A stretch of 18,879 nucleotides of DNA from Candidatus Babeliales bacterium (GTDB lineage: Bacteria; Babelota; Babeliae; Babelales; JABDEC01): positions 1-18,879 of the forward strand of contig JARLHJ010000035.1 in NCBI GenBank assembly GCA_031292305.1. The letters are read 5' to 3'. The notes under the pieces are model-generated. The model did not search any database, was not told the DNA's origin, and saw only the letters and a list, made by a program, of their open reading frames with translations. How positions within the stretch are numbered: the first letter of the stretch is position 1; every line of letters begins with the position of its first letter. The translations under genes were made by a program, and so were the position numbers. Of this stretch, positions 8,101 through 14,076 are shown in pieces.

Positions 8101-8462
8101 TTTTGGATTGTCACATTCCCTATCGGGATGAAGAATCCGCTATAAGCGCCACTGTTACCATCAATTGTAACAGTAGGTATAGAGCCTGGATTGCCGATAC
8201 TAATATTCACAGGATTTGAAGAATTGTTAATAATTGGTAGGTTTCCATTAAGTTGAATAGTCATTGGAAAACCAAAAACTATCTCATAATCATCAGGAGT
8301 AGTATTTAAACTTTGATTCATTGAATTCAAGCAATATCTTAAATCTCCCACCTCTCCAATACCACCCGGATTATTATCTGAGCTTAATGTTACATTGAGC
8401 GTTGTTAAAGCGCACAAAGAATGTGAGATGAAAAGAAAAATCAAATATTTTAACTTTAACAT
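5127..8462 (-). CDS. Giant secreted glycine-rich adhesin-like protein with four Ig-like repeats
   Basis: Likely a surface or secreted structural protein. Order of parts: signal peptide (residues 1-18); an opening of the parallel-beta-helix type (VTLSSDNNPGG followed by DLRYCLNSMNQ); a glycine-rich region from about 130 to 520 built of GGNGG, GGGGGG and similar blocks; a segment near 550-770 resembling autotransporter passengers (GTLSGTGTLTGSVYVNSGTI, then a GTYTILTSSGITGTF stretch); then four Ig-like repeats of about 88 residues, each with GGTAPYxATWSDG. After the last repeat a tail ends in DTFMLSLFQKYSR. No outer-membrane barrel is present, so it is not a complete classical autotransporter. 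AAAGG (8471-8475) lies 8 nt before the ATG. The coding strand is locally GC-rich in the glycine block, unlike its neighbours. Exact function unknown. Confidence 0.88.
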   Translation of the reverse strand: MLKLKYLIFLFISHSLCALTTLNVTLSSDNNPGGIGEVGDLRYCLNSMNQSLNTTPDDYEIVFGFPMTIQLNGNLPIINNSSNPVNISIGNPGSIPTVTIDGNSGAYSGFFIPIGNVTIQNMIFQNLSSKGGNGGDGISGGGGGMGAGGAIYAPQFFLNGSNPSIILMNVLINNCTAIGGNGGNYFSISSPTGNEGGAGGGGFSGNGGSITTTNSTGGAGGGGFGGNGGDVTLSTNDMRGGGGGGGGGIGSRATIGTLTNLGNGGSDQNSGQDGNGYGLAITAGSGAGGNSGGNTAGGGGGGAGITAGGGGGGSLGSNGSTAQGNIAPGGSSVPSGGNGGDGAGGGGGGIVITSSTNGVDGHAGSGGYGGGGGGGAGTGASDTDYTVQGGSGGLGGGGGGGGVNQSGTTPANGGNSLGGGGGAGGGPSNGTTSLGGSDIGNLGGGSGGIGSNNYGSGFGGGGGGGGSGLGGAIFVDSNLNFTIQALSGIPTTFNTTNNTTQAGTHGTGGSGGGSDGLDGSALGNSIFLRSGSSLTLMANDVSDLLTLGEQVAFTDDTSFGLGGTSVFVRGNGTIIYNGTTDYQGNITVNNANFKINGLINSASMFVCRNIGFSSQRGTLSGTGTLTGSVYVNSGTISPDAGGTLSLGGLTLNPADLINNTLGSLVHIGINSIGTSLVSVTGPATLAGTLEIDLDPNALPGTYTILTSSGITGTFNSVSFTGATPNYSISYLPIGSPTFVQFNFLGYPAPTITSFNANPNSITRGQSSTLTATFSGGTAPYTATWSDGTIDNNITSPATYVVTPNSTTSYHVKITDANNKSATSSNVTVTVNAKPNSPRIIAFNANPTSINAGDTSQLIVEFAGGTAPYRATWSDGTINNNITSPATHIVSPDNTTSYNVTITDANNKSATSSNVIVTVKGRPSRPKIIAFNANPTSINAGGASQLTVKFTGGTAPYKATWSDGTINNNVTSPATQTVTPDSTTTYNVTITDVNGNHATSNDVTVTVRSTPKIKITSFDANPNVITSCQSSTLEVEFNGGTPPYKATWSDGFVANNITSPSKYVVKPNKTTSYNVIISDKNNKVVSKNVTVIVKNKIIKDTFMLSLFQKYSR
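5185..6225 (-). repeat. Four tandem Ig-like (SprB/PKD-like) repeats of about 264 bp
   Basis: Within the glycine-rich gene, four consecutive units share the order (T/I)(S/A)F(N/D)ANP, GGTxPYxATWSDG, NN(I/V)TSP, TT(S/T)Y and VTV. Units 2 and 3 are the most alike, with long identical stretches at DNA level, suggesting recent duplication and possible copy-number variation. Confidence 0.88.
6905..8075 (-). repeat. Low-complexity glycine-rich coding block
   Basis: About 1.1 kb coding mainly for Gly with Ser, Asn, Ala and Thr; on the plus strand it appears as CCACCGCCG-type runs. Spacing is irregular, so it is not a regular tandem repeat. Its GC content is clearly above that of the rest of the window, imposed by the GGN codons. 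Confidence 0.85.
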
Positions 8463-8516
8463 AATAAAAACCTTTAATTATTTTTTAATATCATCTAATT
8501 ATTTTTAGCAGCATAG

Positions 8517-9341
8517 TTAAAAATTTGGAAGAGTTGCAAATTTTGTTATTTGTGAAATGTAGTTAGGTCGCATTGCAAATGCAATTGTTGCATATCGAGT
8601 TTTGCCACTTTTTGTGACAATATGAGGGGTTGGGTAAATGGAAAATTCAGAAAGAAAAGATCCAGGTATGAGTAAAATAGAGGTTTGAGTGGTTCTTGCT
8701 GGTGAAGAAAAATCATCGATTTTTAATAAGGCCTTATAAGAAGAAAGCAGTAGTGATTGGTTGTCAGTGCTATCAAGAAAAAGAGAAAATGCAGTACCAT
8801 CATAATGGGGTTTTGTAGCAATATAAGATGGTAGATATTTGATTATTTTAAAAAGAATGGGTGGTTGTTCGAGTTTTGAAGAAAAAATCGTTTTTATGCC
8901 TAATTCATTTGCAGCTTCATTGAATATATCGCCGTATGGTTTTTGGATCTCTAAGCAAATTTCAAAAAAGCGAATGATTTCAGGAACTTGCTTAAATTCT
9001 TTGTAATTAGTGTAAATAAACTCATGAAAATGCATAGAATAATAAAAAGAGATTTGGCCTCTTGTGGTTGATTCGTCATAAAAACTAAAAAAATCAGTGG
9101 AATAGAAATGCTTAGCTTTAGAGCGAATAAAACGTTCTTTTGCAATGTATAATTTTTGTGCCCAAACTGGATTTGTTTGAAGAAATTCGATTAACTTATC
9201 AAAGTGCGCATAAAGAGAATCAAACTTTTCTATCCCATACTTTTTATCGCAAATTTCTAAATAACCGGTTTGCTTGAATTGCTCTGCTAAAGGTATTGCA
9301 CACAGGGATTGAAATGTAAATAAAATAAATATAATAAACAT
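8517..9341 (-). CDS. Exported 2OG-Fe(II) oxygenase-like protein (isopenicillin-N-synthase-like fold)
   Basis: By family this would be a non-haem iron oxygenase using 2-oxoglutarate to oxidise an unknown substrate. The C-terminal half shows the iron triad and cosubstrate arginine with family-like spacing: His179-x-Asp181 in KPHYDGTAF, His240 in PTPHIV and Arg249 nine residues later in KTRYATIAFAMRPN. The IPGSFLSEFS segment matches the usual PG-x-F/L-hydrophobic strand, and LFKIIKYLPS (163-172) resembles the LRL-x-x-YPP stretch before the core. The serine usually two residues after the arginine is Ala251. The N-terminus (residues 1-15) is a short signal peptide, unusual for this fold. No Shine-Dalgarno is visible; the promoter places the transcript start at or near the ATG. 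Assignment rests on motif recognition only. Confidence 0.72.
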   Translation of the reverse strand: MFIIFILFTFQSLCAIPLAEQFKQTGYLEICDKKYGIEKFDSLYAHFDKLIEFLQTNPVWAQKLYIAKERFIRSKAKHFYSTDFFSFYDESTTRGQISFYYSMHFHEFIYTNYKEFKQVPEIIRFFEICLEIQKPYGDIFNEAANELGIKTIFSSKLEQPPILFKIIKYLPSYIATKPHYDGTAFSLFLDSTDNQSLLLSSYKALLKIDDFSSPARTTQTSILLIPGSFLSEFSIYPTPHIVTKSGKTRYATIAFAMRPNYISQITKFATLPNF

Positions 9342-9347
9342 GAATCG

Positions 9348-9377
9348 ATTTTATAATTTATTATTTGTTGTTGTCAA
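9348..9377 (-). promoter_or_regulatory. Promoter giving a probable leaderless mRNA for the oxygenase-like gene
   Basis: TTGACA (9372-9377) is followed after 18 nt by TAAAAT (9348-9353), or after 16 nt by TATAAA (9350-9355). Counting seven bases from the first -10 puts the start site at 9341, the A of the ATG. No ribosome binding site lies before that ATG. Confidence 0.6.
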
Positions 9378-9498
9378 TTTCTAATGAATTTAAGAGCTTA
9401 GTTCTTAATGAGTTTGTATTAACACTGTAGCTTTTTAAAAATTAAATAGTGAATAATAATTATATGCATTCTTATCTTAATAAAAGGAGAATTATATA

Positions 9499-9909
9499 AT
9501 GATTTCACAATTAAATTTTATACCATATTTTATTACCCTATTTTTATTTACATGTATAGATTTTTTGTGGCTATTTTCAACAAGCCATATTTATAAAAAA
9601 TATCTAACACACCTATTGAGCCCAAATGTTAATTGGATAGGCATTTTACTTTTTTATCCATTGTATGCCCTAGGACTTTACATTTTTGTAATTAAGCCAT
9701 TTGATGGATATAGTTCATTAATTAGTATATTTTTGCAAGCGGCTTTTTTTGGAATGGTTGCTTATGGTACGTATGACTTAACAAATTATGCTACCCTAAA
9801 AGAATGGCCTGGTTTTTTAGTTGTAGTTGATTTGTTCTGGGGGGCATTTATATCTGGTTCAGTAAGCGTTGCCACCGTATGCGTTTTAAGATGGATTTCA
9901 CATGTATAA
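9499..9909 (+). CDS. DUF2177 family integral membrane protein
   Basis: A 136-residue protein with about four membrane segments (near 6-25, 45-65, 75-95 and 105-130). It carries the family's recognisable residues: DFLWLFSTSHIYKKYL near the start, PLYALGLYIFVIKP in the middle and YGTYDLTNYATLKEWP followed by VDLFWGAF. The biochemical role of DUF2177 is not established. AAGGAG (9484-9489) lies 9 nt before the ATG. It overlaps the DUF1295 gene by 8 nt, so the two are translationally coupled. DUF2177 and DUF1295 genes are known to sit together in other bacteria, often near cyclopropane- or furan-fatty-acid genes, which suggests a lipid-related role here (inference). Confidence 0.9.
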   Translation: MISQLNFIPYFITLFLFTCIDFLWLFSTSHIYKKYLTHLLSPNVNWIGILLFYPLYALGLYIFVIKPFDGYSSLISIFLQAAFFGMVAYGTYDLTNYATLKEWPGFLVVVDLFWGAFISGSVSVATVCVLRWISHV

Positions 9910-10681
9910 TTTATATATACAAACACTTATTAAAGTTGTACCAATCATTATATGTTATATGACATTTTGGTTTATAATATCGATTATTAAAAAAAGAAAT
10001 GATATAGCCGATGTTGCTTGGGGAACTGGTTTTATAGTAGCATGCATAAGTGCACTTTTTTTGAATAATGTAATCTATTTCAGAAGCGTACTAGCAACGA
10101 CACTAGTTTTTATATGGGGAGTTAGGATTGCGACTCATATTTATCTGCGTAACAAGGATAAAAAAGAAGATTACCGGTATCTGGAATTAACTGCACAATG
10201 GGGTCAATGGTTTTACCTTCGGTCATATTTGCAAATATTCTTATTGCAAGGTTTTATATTAATTATAATTGCAACTCCGGTGCTTTTTATTAACACTTTT
10301 TATTTTATCAACTATTCTTTTTATGACATATTAGGTTTTATTATTTGGCTTATAGGGTTTATATTTGAAACGGTAAGTGATTGGCAACTTGGGCAATTTT
10401 TAAAAAACCCTACAAATAAAGGGAAAATTTTACAAACAGGGTTATGGCAATTTTCACGCCACCCAAATTATTTCGGTGAAGTAACACAATGGTGGGGCTT
10501 GTATTGTATCGCGCTTGCTTTACCATATGGTTTTGCCACTATTATTGGACCTTTGACTATTACATTTTTAATTCTATATGTCTCGGGCATTCCTTTGTTA
10601 GAAAAATCATTAACACTAAATCCATATTTTAAGGAATATGCTAAAAGAACAAGCAAATTCTTCCCTTTACCTCCACGCTGA
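9902..10681 (+). CDS. DUF1295 family membrane protein (steroid 5-alpha-reductase / ICMT-like)
   Basis: A 259-residue polytopic membrane protein. Family hallmarks are RNDIADVAWGTGF (32-44) near the N-terminus and RHPNYFGEVTQWWG (186-199), the C-terminal motif of the steroid-reductase and isoprenylcysteine-methyltransferase-like superfamily that binds a nucleotide-type cofactor. Members act on lipid substrates within membranes; the substrate here is unknown. The gene begins inside the end of the DUF2177 gene (8-nt overlap), and a strong terminator follows 33 nt past its stop, making a two-gene operon. No fatty-acid modification gene is adjacent in this window, so the usual partners are missing or elsewhere. 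Confidence 0.9.
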   Translation: MYNLYIQTLIKVVPIIICYMTFWFIISIIKKRNDIADVAWGTGFIVACISALFLNNVIYFRSVLATTLVFIWGVRIATHIYLRNKDKKEDYRYLELTAQWGQWFYLRSYLQIFLLQGFILIIIATPVLFINTFYFINYSFYDILGFIIWLIGFIFETVSDWQLGQFLKNPTNKGKILQTGLWQFSRHPNYFGEVTQWWGLYCIALALPYGFATIIGPLTITFLILYVSGIPLLEKSLTLNPYFKEYAKRTSKFFPLPPR

Positions 10682-10714
10682 ATTACAAATCATATATCAG
10701 AATTTATATCATTT

Positions 10715-10756
10715 AATATGCACCTTGGTTTTCCATGGTGCATATTACATTTTTCT
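10715..10756 (+). terminator. Strong rho-independent terminator after the DUF2177/DUF1295 operon
   Basis: AATATGCACC (10715-10724) pairs perfectly with GGTGCATATT (10737-10746), with an inner TGG-TTTT-CCA extension after one T-T mismatch. ACATTTTTCT follows. Confidence 0.82.
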
Positions 10757-10878
10757 GCTACCCCCACCATTTGCGTAAAAAAAAATAGTGATTAATATAA
10801 GCGTATACAAGTAGATAAAATTTAATTACTTGTTTGTTTAAAACATATTTTATGACATTAATTCAGTTAGGAGTTAAT

Positions 10879-13338
10879 TTGAAAATTTTGAAAAAAACTT
10901 TATTTATCGCTCTGTATTTTTCATCGGTAACAATTTTTGCAGCAGATCTAGGATTTAAATCAATTGTAGGAAATGTTCCTTTAGAATTTAAAGAACTATG
11001 TTTTGCATTAAAAAACAAAAAAAAGAATGTTCCTATCAAATTGCCGAAGGGTATATTATTAGTCGGACCTTCAGGAATTGGTAAAACTTCATTGGCAAAA
11101 GCACTATCACAAGAACTTAAATGTCCTTTTATATATAAAAATGCTACAGAATTGGATGAAGTAGAAATACAAAAATTATATAAAGAGGCTAGGTCTAAAG
11201 CTAAAAAGAGTCAATGTGAAAAAGCCATAATATTTATAGACAATTTTCATATTTTTAGCACAACTAATACAGGCAATAAAAATAATGAGATGCGAAGTAA
11301 TGTTTTAGCGTTAATGAATGAAATGGATGGTTTTAATAAAGATGATCTAATAGTAACGATAGGGGCAACTTTTAGATCGGATAATTTTGATGCGTCATTA
11401 GTAAGATCCGGTAGATTTGAACAAATAATTGAATTAGGTTTTCCAACAAGTGAAACTCGTAAGTTAATGATTAAAAAATTTAATGAGGGAAGCAAAATAC
11501 CAATTGATCCTGCATTAAATTTAGATAAAATAACCTCTGTCACTTATAATTTTACACCGGCCGATATTAAACACTTAATAAGTAATTCAATAAAAAAAGC
11601 CAACAAAATTAAAGCTAAAAATCTAAATGAAGTGATTTTATTAAAAACAGTAATAGAGATTTTACAAACTAAGTTGAAGGTTAATTTAGAAAAAGACCTA
11701 AACTTAAATATAAGAATTAAACTAATTAATGAATTATTAAAACAGAAAAATCAAAAAAAGGGCTATGCAAGAATAGTTGGTGAAGTACCAAATGAAATTA
11801 AAGAACTGGTTCAACAAATTAAAGATAATTCATTATTTGAAAAATTTAAAATAGAAATGCCAAAAGGTATTTTATTATCAGGACCTTCAGGTACAGGTAA
11901 AACTTCATTAGTAAGAGCCATATCAGAAGAAGTAGGTTGTGAGTTTATCGCGATTTCTGGCGCAGAATTCAATGACCAATTTATAGGAAGTGGTGCTCAA
12001 AAAATTAAAAGTTTATTTAATGAAGCTAAAAATAAAGCGGAAAATACTTTATCAGGTAAAACAATAATATTTATTGATGAATTGGATTCATTAGGCAAGC
12101 GTAATGGTACTACTTTGGATACTACAATTACAGAACTATTAACTCAGATGGATGGTTTTGAAGAAGATAATTCTATAATTGTTATTGCCGCAACAAATAA
12201 TCCAGAAAATATTGATTCGGCTCTTTTAAGACCAGGAAGATTTAGTAAAATCATTAAAATTGGATATCCTGATCTTGCAAAAAGAAAGCTTTTATTAAAT
12301 TATTACATGAAGGGTATTCCCCTTAGCGCTAATATTAATATTATAAAACTAGCTAATGTGACCAATAATTTTAGCCCCGCAGATTTTAAAGAGCTTGTGC
12401 AAAAAGCTAGCTCTCTTGCTTTTACTCAAAAGTTACAAAAAGTAGAAGAAAGACATTTTGTGGAAGGAATAAAAGCAATTCTTATGCAAAGAATCATTAA
12501 GGGTGAAAAAAATATTCAACAACAAATAGATTCATTGGAAGTAGCTTTTAATAATAAAGAAACCAAAAAAGGCTTCAATTCGCTTGCTGGTAAAGTAGAA
12601 TCAGAAATAGAAGATTTGGTCAAAATGATTAAAGGTGAGCTTAATTACAAAGCATTTGGTATACCATTTCCAAAAGGCATTCTTTTAGTAGGGCCCCCAG
12701 GTACAGGAAAAACAGCAGTTGTGCGTGCATTAGCAGAAGAATCAGGCTGTGAATTTGTACAAGCAAAAGGTTCAGATTTTATAGAAAAATATGTTGGCGT
12801 AGGTGCACAGCGTGTGCGTGAAATGTTTATAGACGCTAGAACAAAATCTGAAGGTAATCAATTTAAAAAAACAATAATATTTATTGATGAAATTGATTGC
12901 ATAGGTTCACGTTCAACATCAGATAATTCAGAAACTCAACGTACTGTTACAGAATTGTTAACACAAATGGATGGGTTTTATAAAGACGAATCTGTAATAG
13001 TTATAGGTGCAACTAATAGTCCTGTATCTTTAGATCCTGCTCTATTACGTGCAGGCAGATTTGATATTATTGTAGAAATTCCGTTGCCAAACAGTGAAAA
13101 ACGAACTGCTTTATTTAATTATTATTGCAAAGACAAACCTCTAGATAAAAATATTTCTTTTGAAGAATATGTGAAAGTAATGGAAGGTTGCAATGCAGCT
13201 GATATTAAAAATTTAATTGATAAAGCAGCAAAAATAGCAATGAAATTGAAAGACAATAAAATTAGAAATGAACATATTAATCAAGCAATAGAAGAAGTAA
13301 AAACAGCTTCCGGTAAAAAGGGATTAGCATATGCATAA
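10879..13338 (+). CDS. Exported protein with three tandem FtsH-type AAA+ ATPase modules
   Basis: Three AAA+ modules about 270 residues apart, each resembling the FtsH ATPase; no protease follows. Numbered from the TTG at 10879 (819 residues): Walker A at 63-70 (GPSGIGKT), 335-342 (GPSGTGKT) and 605-612 (GPPGTGKT); Walker B IIFIDN at 117-122, IIFIDE at 396-401 and 666-671; arginine-finger segments RSGRF, RPGRF and RAGRF. Pore-loop motifs exist only in modules 2 (FIGSGA) and 3 (YVGVGA). Module 1 lacks the catalytic Walker B glutamate and a pore loop, so it is probably structural. TTG at 10879 is chosen because AGGAG lies 5 nt upstream and the product then starts with a clean signal peptide (MKILKKTLF, cleavage near FAA). 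An upstream TTG at 10834 and ATG at 10852 lack such a site. It overlaps the next gene by 8 nt. Confidence 0.9.
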   Translation: MKILKKTLFIALYFSSVTIFAADLGFKSIVGNVPLEFKELCFALKNKKKNVPIKLPKGILLVGPSGIGKTSLAKALSQELKCPFIYKNATELDEVEIQKLYKEARSKAKKSQCEKAIIFIDNFHIFSTTNTGNKNNEMRSNVLALMNEMDGFNKDDLIVTIGATFRSDNFDASLVRSGRFEQIIELGFPTSETRKLMIKKFNEGSKIPIDPALNLDKITSVTYNFTPADIKHLISNSIKKANKIKAKNLNEVILLKTVIEILQTKLKVNLEKDLNLNIRIKLINELLKQKNQKKGYARIVGEVPNEIKELVQQIKDNSLFEKFKIEMPKGILLSGPSGTGKTSLVRAISEEVGCEFIAISGAEFNDQFIGSGAQKIKSLFNEAKNKAENTLSGKTIIFIDELDSLGKRNGTTLDTTITELLTQMDGFEEDNSIIVIAATNNPENIDSALLRPGRFSKIIKIGYPDLAKRKLLLNYYMKGIPLSANINIIKLANVTNNFSPADFKELVQKASSLAFTQKLQKVEERHFVEGIKAILMQRIIKGEKNIQQQIDSLEVAFNNKETKKGFNSLAGKVESEIEDLVKMIKGELNYKAFGIPFPKGILLVGPPGTGKTAVVRALAEESGCEFVQAKGSDFIEKYVGVGAQRVREMFIDARTKSEGNQFKKTIIFIDEIDCIGSRSTSDNSETQRTVTELLTQMDGFYKDESVIVIGATNSPVSLDPALLRAGRFDIIVEIPLPNSEKRTALFNYYCKDKPLDKNISFEEYVKVMEGCNAADIKNLIDKAAKIAMKLKDNKIRNEHINQAIEEVKTASGKKGLAYA

Positions 13339-13690
13339 TTATAAATTATTAATTTTATTTATTTTTTTAATTACGGAATGCCATGTTTACTGCATGCAGC
13401 AGCAGATTCAAAGGGAGCCTGAAAATTACCAAGTGCAAAAACCTAAAAAGAAAAAAGAAAATATAAAGCAAAAAGATAAAGCAAAAAAAATTATTATTTT
13501 AAAACAGGCTTTAAAAGATGAAACAAAGCCAGAAATTAAACCAATAGTTAAGAATGAGCAAAAGATAGAAGTGTCAAAAAAGAAACTTTGTCCCATTTGT
13601 TTTGATCCAAATTGTCCGTGGCCAGAATCTACTTGGCCAACCTATATGTCAAAATTAGGTAAATTTACTAGTTACTTTTTTACCTTTTAA
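13331..13690 (+). CDS. Small exported lysine-rich protein with C-terminal CPICF cysteine motif, paralog 1
   Basis: I do not recognise a family. The 119-residue product has a signal peptide (hydrophobic core 6-16, likely cleavage at YC just before MQQQ), a lysine- and glutamate-rich middle predicted helical, and a cysteine motif C87-x2-C90-x4-C95-P (CPICFDPNCP) followed by a Trp/Pro and aromatic tail. The CPIC start resembles one knuckle of RING or zinc-ribbon domains, but only three cysteines are present, so metal binding would need a fourth ligand or dimerisation. AAGGGA lies 7-8 nt before the ATG. It overlaps the AAA+ gene by 8 nt and is followed after 9 nt by its paralog, so all three genes are almost certainly cotranscribed. 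Confidence 0.82.
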   Translation: MHNYKLLILFIFLITECHVYCMQQQIQREPENYQVQKPKKKKENIKQKDKAKKIIILKQALKDETKPEIKPIVKNEQKIEVSKKKLCPICFDPNCPWPESTWPTYMSKLGKFTSYFFTF

Positions 13691-13699
13691 GGGGTTTAT

Positions 13700-14032
13700 A
13701 TGAATACAAAAATGAAAATATTGTTAATTTTTTTTGTGTATTTAATCTCGCAAAACTTTATTTATTCAATGCAGGTGCAACAAGCACAGAGTTTTCAAGA
13801 ACAGGTTTCTAATAATAAAAAAGAAAAAGAAGATATTAATAAAGTCATAGAAAAGCATGAACGTTTTTTGGAAAATACTGAACAAGACCAAAAAACTAAA
13901 AACGAAAAGATGGCTATTTTAAAAACAGCTTTAAAAAATAAAGTTAAAGCTAAGCAGAAAAAGAAAACAAAAAAAAAGTTTCTTTGTCCAATTTGTTTTC
14001 TTGATTCTTGCCCCTTTACAATAACACAGTAA
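13700..14032 (+). CDS. Small exported lysine-rich protein with C-terminal CPICF cysteine motif, paralog 2
   Basis: Paralog of the gene just upstream; no known family recognised. The 110-residue product has a signal peptide (residues 1-23) with a mature start MQVQQ, like MQQQ in the paralog. A charged, helical, coiled-coil-like middle contains ILKTALKN (ILKQALKD in the paralog), and the end reads C96-x2-C99-x4-C104-P (CPICFLDSCP) only six residues before the stop. It lacks the Trp/Pro-rich tail of paralog 1. AAGGGG lies 5 nt before the ATG at 13700. It is the last gene of the AAA+ operon and converges with the kelch-like gene 44 nt downstream. Only weak AT-rich hairpins lie in the gap. Confidence 0.82.
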   Translation: MNTKMKILLIFFVYLISQNFIYSMQVQQAQSFQEQVSNNKKEKEDINKVIEKHERFLENTEQDQKTKNEKMAILKTALKNKVKAKQKKKTKKKFLCPICFLDSCPFTITQ

Positions 14033-14076
14033 ATGTATTTACAGTTATTTATTTCTCAATTTTAAGAATAATTTAT

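Noticed and set aside
9388-9412. Inverted repeat TTAAGA/TCTTAA in the divergent intergenic region
   Set aside because: Short, AT-rich and not positioned as a terminator for either divergent gene; expected by chance at this base composition.
10834-10878. Upstream TTG and ATG starts for the triple-AAA+ gene
   Set aside because: Neither has a ribosome binding site, and both would bury the clean signal peptide that begins at the TTG at 10879.
14030-14060. Possible terminator GTAAA/TTTAC between the converging genes
   Set aside because: A five-pair AT-rich stem with an interrupted T-run is too weak to call.
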